Of a stretch of 64,000 nucleotides of DNA, positions 60,572 through 64,000 are shown piece after piece; the stretch's first letter is position 1; each line of letters opens with the position of its first letter. This DNA comes from Nitrosomonas sp. (lineage in GTDB: Bacteria > Pseudomonadota > Gammaproteobacteria > Burkholderiales > Nitrosomonadaceae), in assembly GCA_016703745.1 (NCBI GenBank), contig JADJBK010000006.1, positions 2,170,001 through 2,234,000 of the forward strand. Direction: 5' to 3'. The notes beneath the pieces were generated by a model that was not told the DNA's origin, searched no databases, and was given only the letters and a program-made list of their open reading frames with translations. Both the position numbers and the translations under genes were made by a program.

Positions 60572-61948
60572 ATGATGTCCCTCAATCAGCGCATTTTATC
60601 CAGCGCATTCTTTGTGTTGATTCTCTTTGTGGTCGGAACCGCTATTACCCTGGATCGTGCCTTTCAGGACAGCGCTCTTGCCGCATTGCAGGACCGGATG
60701 CTGGGAAAACTTTATTTGCTGATGGGTGACGCGGAAGTTGATTCGGACGGTAATTTGGCCATGCCGGAGGAGTTTCCGGGATTCCCGCAAATGGGTCAAC
60801 TGCATTCCGGCACCGCTGCTTTTATTACGAATGGTACTCAACAGATAGTATGGCAGTCACTTTCCGCATCCCCTCTTTCTGTGTCACTAATCAATATGTC
60901 ATTGGCAGACCGGCAGCAGTTCAAGCGTGTGATGCTGAACGACATTCCCTATTTTCTTTACCATTATCCTGTTCAGTGGGAAACCGAGGTGAAAGACTAT
61001 CCGTTTGTCTTTCACTTATTAATGGACAGCGCACTGTTTGACAACCAGATAGACCAATATGAAAACACCTTGTGGAGCTGGTTGGCTGTCATCGCCTTGT
61101 TATTATTCATCGCGCAGGCTATTGCGCTGCATTGGGGGCTGCGACCCATGCGCAAGGTGGCGGAGGAGCTGAATTTGATCGAAACCGGCCAGCAGGAAAA
61201 TCTGGGGGGCCGGTATCCGGTCGAACTCAGCAAGTTGACTGACAACATCAATTCATTGATTCAGCACGAACGCAAGCATCAGCAACGTTACCGAAATGCA
61301 CTGGCCGATCTGGCTCACAGCCTCAAAACACCACTTGCGATTCTGCAGGGTGCGATCAAGACAGAGACCGATCCCCATAAACTGAAATTGCTGGCCACTC
61401 AGCAGATAGAGCGCATGGATAATATCGTTCAATATCAACTGCGACGCGCAGCCACTATTGCCAAGCTGCCGGGTGCAAGATTAATCAGGCTACAACCTAT
61501 AATTGAGAAAATCGTGAATGCTGTCAGTCGCGCACATTACAGCAAACAGCCCCGAATCGATATCAGGCTCGATTCTGCCATTAGTCTGCAAATCGATGAG
61601 GGTGATTTGCTGGAATTACTGGGTAATCTGGTTGATAACGCATTCAAATGGTGCCGAGAGAAGGTAACTATCACGGCCTGTCGTGAACTGGACAGAATTG
61701 TGATCAAAATTAGTGATGATGGACCTCATATTTCCGAAACCGAAGCCAGTAAAATTCTGCAGCGGGGTGTGAGAGCGGATTCTTCTGTCCCTGGGCATGG
61801 TATCGGGCTGGCGATCGTTCAGGATATTTTGCAGGCCAACGACGGGCAGTTAACTATCGTACCGGAGGGCGCGGCTGGCAAAAGTTTTGTCATCAGCTTT
61901 AATCAATCTTTCAAGACACCTGAATCACCCCGGGTTTTCCGGGGATAA
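60572..61948 (+). CDS. PhoQ-like sensor histidine kinase
   Basis: 458 aa. Membrane helix 1 (about 6-28), a periplasmic sensor (about 29-160), helix 2 (WSWLAVIALLLFIAQAIALH), a linker, a HisKA domain with RNALADLAHSLKTPLAILQG (phospho-His) and an ATPase domain: N box LLELLGNLVDNAFKWC, G1 ISDDGPHI, G2 GHGIGLAIVQDI. HSLKTPLAxLQ is typical of PhoQ. The start is at one of two adjacent ATGs (60572, 60575); no good Shine-Dalgarno. Confidence 0.92.
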   Translation: MMSLNQRILSSAFFVLILFVVGTAITLDRAFQDSALAALQDRMLGKLYLLMGDAEVDSDGNLAMPEEFPGFPQMGQLHSGTAAFITNGTQQIVWQSLSASPLSVSLINMSLADRQQFKRVMLNDIPYFLYHYPVQWETEVKDYPFVFHLLMDSALFDNQIDQYENTLWSWLAVIALLLFIAQAIALHWGLRPMRKVAEELNLIETGQQENLGGRYPVELSKLTDNINSLIQHERKHQQRYRNALADLAHSLKTPLAILQGAIKTETDPHKLKLLATQQIERMDNIVQYQLRRAATIAKLPGARLIRLQPIIEKIVNAVSRAHYSKQPRIDIRLDSAISLQIDEGDLLELLGNLVDNAFKWCREKVTITACRELDRIVIKISDDGPHISETEASKILQRGVRADSSVPGHGIGLAIVQDILQANDGQLTIVPEGAAGKSFVISFNQSFKTPESPRVFRG

Positions 61949-62455
61949 AATGATTTGAGAGGAGCTGACCGGATTCCAGGATTCGGAGCCTGTTGTGGCT
62001 TTGGTTGGTGCGGCCCGCAGCGCAGCGAGGACACGGCCCTGCGCACCTTGACGGCCGGGCACTGCGGGCTACGGTCGCGGGAAAAAGCGATGAACTTGGG
62101 GAAAGGCGAATAGCGGCCGACGGGTCAGGGGGTGCGCTGAAACCAACGCCGCGCGGCGAGCGCCCCTGCGTGCCAGCAGCACGCCTAGCTGGATGGCCGT
62201 TGGCCGATCAGGTGCAACCTGTTCGGCGGCATTGCAGGGGGCCAAACGAAGTGCAGCGGGGATGGACTGACGCAGCCGACACCCTGGAGGGCAAACGCAG
62301 TGCGCAGGCCTATGAGGGCGGAGGCGTCAGCGATGAAAGCCCGCAAGGGGCGAGACGGCGCAGGCGGCTCGATGCCATGCACGACAGTGCGGCCCGGCTG
62401 TGCCGGGAGGCGCACAAGGTACTAGTCAATTACGCTGTAATGTGGGAAACTTTGC
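61949..62455. other. GC-rich unassigned block, possible truncated group II intron
   Basis: From about 62005 the GC content jumps. It begins GTGCGGCCCGCAGCGCAGCG and can form GTGCG/CGCAC pairing with GCCCTGCGCACC. Near 62350 a frame RRRRRLDAMHDSAARLCREA resembles the entry of some intron-encoded reverse transcriptases. The block stops at the IS end at 62456. A 5' group II intron fragment is the best guess but unproven; a long ORF across it is probably not a gene. Confidence 0.3.
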
Positions 62456-62694
62456 TAGGGTCTGTTGACATTTCACATAGGCAACCACAGATATCCACAT
62501 GCCATGGCTACCATACTTTCGTAATTTCTCTTCAATTTGTCGTATCGTGTCGCAATTGCCCGATACTGCTTTAGCCGGGCAAAAGCATTTTCCACCAAAT
62601 GCCGGTATCTATACAAACCCCAGTCCATATCCGCGTTACCCTTCAACGAGTTGCGCTTTCTCGGTATCACGGCCTGAGCCCCCTTCTGCGTTAT

Positions 62695-63888
62695 GGAACC
62701 TCTGATCAATAACCGATCACCGATATAATTCTGCATCAAACTTTTTCGAGAAGCTATTCATGAAACCTTACCAACAGATGAGTTTTGCTGATGCCGAATA
62801 CGCCAATAAGGGCAAAGTCACGCGCCGCGAGAAGTTTCTCGATCAACTTGACGGGTTATTGCCTTGGCAGGCTATGATTGATGTTATTGAGCCACACTAT
62901 GCGCCAGGCAATGGGCGTGGCCGCAAACCATTTGCCCTGGAATTGATGCTGCGCGCGCATGTTGCGCAAATTATCTACAACTATTCCGATCCGGGCATGG
63001 AAGATGCGCTGTATGAGATTGAATCACTGCGCCGCTTTTGCGGCATTCGTCTGGAAGCCGTACCGGATGAAAGCACTATTTTGCAATTTCGGCATTTACT
63101 GGAAAAACACGGGTTGATGGATCAGATCTTCCAGGTCATCAACCAAACACTGAGTGAGCGTGGGCTGTTCTTGAAAGCCGGCACCATCGTCGATGCCAGC
63201 CTGATTGCCGCGCCGACTTCAACCAAAAATAAAAGCCGGTCGCGTGATCCAGAAATGCATTCCAGCAAAAAGGGCAATCAATGGTTTTTCGGCAGCAAGT
63301 TTCATATCGGCGTCGATCATGAAACCGGGTTGGTGCATACGCTCAAAGTAACCTCTGGGCATGTCAGCGACGTTGCCGAAGCCGCCGCCCTGCTGCATGG
63401 CGAGGAACAGTTTGTCCATGGCGATGCCGGATATCAGGGGCTGGATAAACGCCCGGAGATGCCGGTGGAAAACCCTCCGGCCTGCGTGATCGCGATGCGT
63501 CCGGGCAAACTGGCCAGACTCACGAAAGACGATTCCGGCGCGGCTCAACTACTGCGCGGGGCCGCCCGCGAACTGGCGAAACGCCGCGCCAAAGTCGAAC
63601 ACGTGTTTCGGGATATCAAAATCCGCTTTGGGTATGCTAAAAATCGCTATCGCGGCCTGGCCAAAAATGCGGCCCGTTTGACCTTCCTGACAGCCATTGC
63701 CAACGTCATCCGTGGTGACGCCTATGAACGTCGACGCCTTGTTGCGTCTGAAATTTGAAAACAAGCCAGTAAATGGACTTGTTTCCAGAGAGAAATAGCT
63801 GTTTTCATAAAAATCAGCGTCACTATTTGAAAATAGTGGCTAGCTTTTGAGTGACTGCCGTTCAGAATGTTTGTTTTTCAGAGGTTCC
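62695..63888 (+). mobile_element. IS5-family insertion sequence, copy 2
   Basis: 1194 bp with ends GGAACCTCTGA / TCAGAGGTTCC and target duplication TTAT (62691-62694 and 63889-63892). Nested in an IS427-type transposase gene. Very similar to 46026-47218 over its whole length. Confidence 0.95.
62760..63758 (+). CDS. IS5-family transposase (copy 2)
   Basis: 332 aa with the same DDE motifs as copy 1 (AGTIVDASLIAA, VHGDAGYQGLDKRPE, KVEHVFRDIKIRFGYA). Differences are few: G to S in LSERG, AENPPVC to VENPPAC, T to A in VIAMRP, C to R near the C-terminus. It appears intact. Confidence 0.95.
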   Translation: MKPYQQMSFADAEYANKGKVTRREKFLDQLDGLLPWQAMIDVIEPHYAPGNGRGRKPFALELMLRAHVAQIIYNYSDPGMEDALYEIESLRRFCGIRLEAVPDESTILQFRHLLEKHGLMDQIFQVINQTLSERGLFLKAGTIVDASLIAAPTSTKNKSRSRDPEMHSSKKGNQWFFGSKFHIGVDHETGLVHTLKVTSGHVSDVAEAAALLHGEEQFVHGDAGYQGLDKRPEMPVENPPACVIAMRPGKLARLTKDDSGAAQLLRGAARELAKRRAKVEHVFRDIKIRFGYAKNRYRGLAKNAARLTFLTAIANVIRGDAYERRRLVASEI

Positions 63889-64000
63889 TTATCTGTTTCC
63901 GTATACATTCGCTATCATAGCCCTTGTCCGCAATAATCGCTTTCGCATCAGGCAGTCTGGCAATCAAATCAGGTGCTGCAGAACAATCATTGACCTCTCC

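Larger units (their letters stand above)
62456..64000 (-). mobile_element. IS5-family (IS427-type) element, partial, with nested IS5
   Basis: One end GGGTCTGTTGACATTTCAC (near 62458) is of IS427 type. Its transposase frame on the minus strand enters from beyond 64000 (IARLPDAKAIIADKGYDSEC) and, after removal of the nested IS and one TTAT, continues in frame (RKQI/TQKGAQAVIPRKRN) to TGA at 62473. Glu region: YRHLVENAFARLKQYRAIAT. The N-terminal part is off the window. Confidence 0.85.

Noticed and set aside
61993..62574. 193-aa ORF in the GC-rich block as a protein gene
   Set aside because: No ribosome site, no recognisable domain except a short stretch near its end, and the frame runs into the end of an IS; high GC alone explains the open frame.

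Overview
The window looks like a chromosomal segment of a betaproteobacterium, most probably a Nitrosomonas-like ammonia oxidiser (Nitrosomonadaceae). This is an inference from three things: gene content and order (hisCBHAFIE-hinT-tatABC; ndk-rlmN-pilW-rodZ-ispG-hisS-yfgM-bamB-der), PEP-CTERM proteins, and the large amount of decayed transposon sequence. No taxonomic marker such as rRNA or amo is present.

Layout. Positions 1-7.7 kb are an accessory, decaying region: a phoD pseudogene with two in-frame stops, IS1595, IS66 and ISNCY remnants, a relBE-like toxin-antitoxin (TA) pair, a decapitated fecR, three MITE-like units sharing one terminal repeat, a DUF4917 (SIR2-like) gene among them, and an orphan RTX-like protein. 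From 7.7 to 45.4 kb is housekeeping core: a Kef/YbaL antiporter, miaA, rpmB-rpmG, a fatty-acid desaturase, polA, a LOG protein, thrB, the late histidine operon, tatABC, tRNA-Glu and tRNA-Ala, radC, coaBC-dut, ffh, a CcsA-like protein, ogt, and the der-to-ndk cluster. The core is marked by a few scars: two ISAs1 deletion derivatives, a 146-bp MITE with an 8-bp target duplication, and an IS66 deletion derivative that rewrote the end of ogt.

From 45.4 kb to the end is again accessory. It holds a PEP-CTERM gene split by an IS5 element (the frame is restored exactly when the IS and one TAAA duplication are removed) and a tandem triplication of a small membrane coiled-coil gene whose copies carry 1, 2 and 4 eleven-residue repeats. 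It also holds two vapBC modules, a relBE-like pair, a broken hicBA, a flavin oxidase, a second PEP-CTERM gene, a pectin-acetylesterase/Notum-like hydrolase, and a PepSY plus PhoP/PhoQ-like operon. At the right edge a second copy of the same IS5 is nested inside another IS5-family transposase gene.

Regulation worth noting: both PEP-CTERM genes have a sigma-54 type -24/-12 promoter and, farther upstream, a shared motif (TGTCGRATTTYTTTACACTT type). Three more copies of the motif sit between a vapBC module and the flavin oxidase. This fits a sigma-54 enhancer-controlled PEP-CTERM regulon, but no exosortase or regulator gene lies in the window. The least explained items are the hendecad-expanding gene family and the DUF4917 gene flanked by MITEs.
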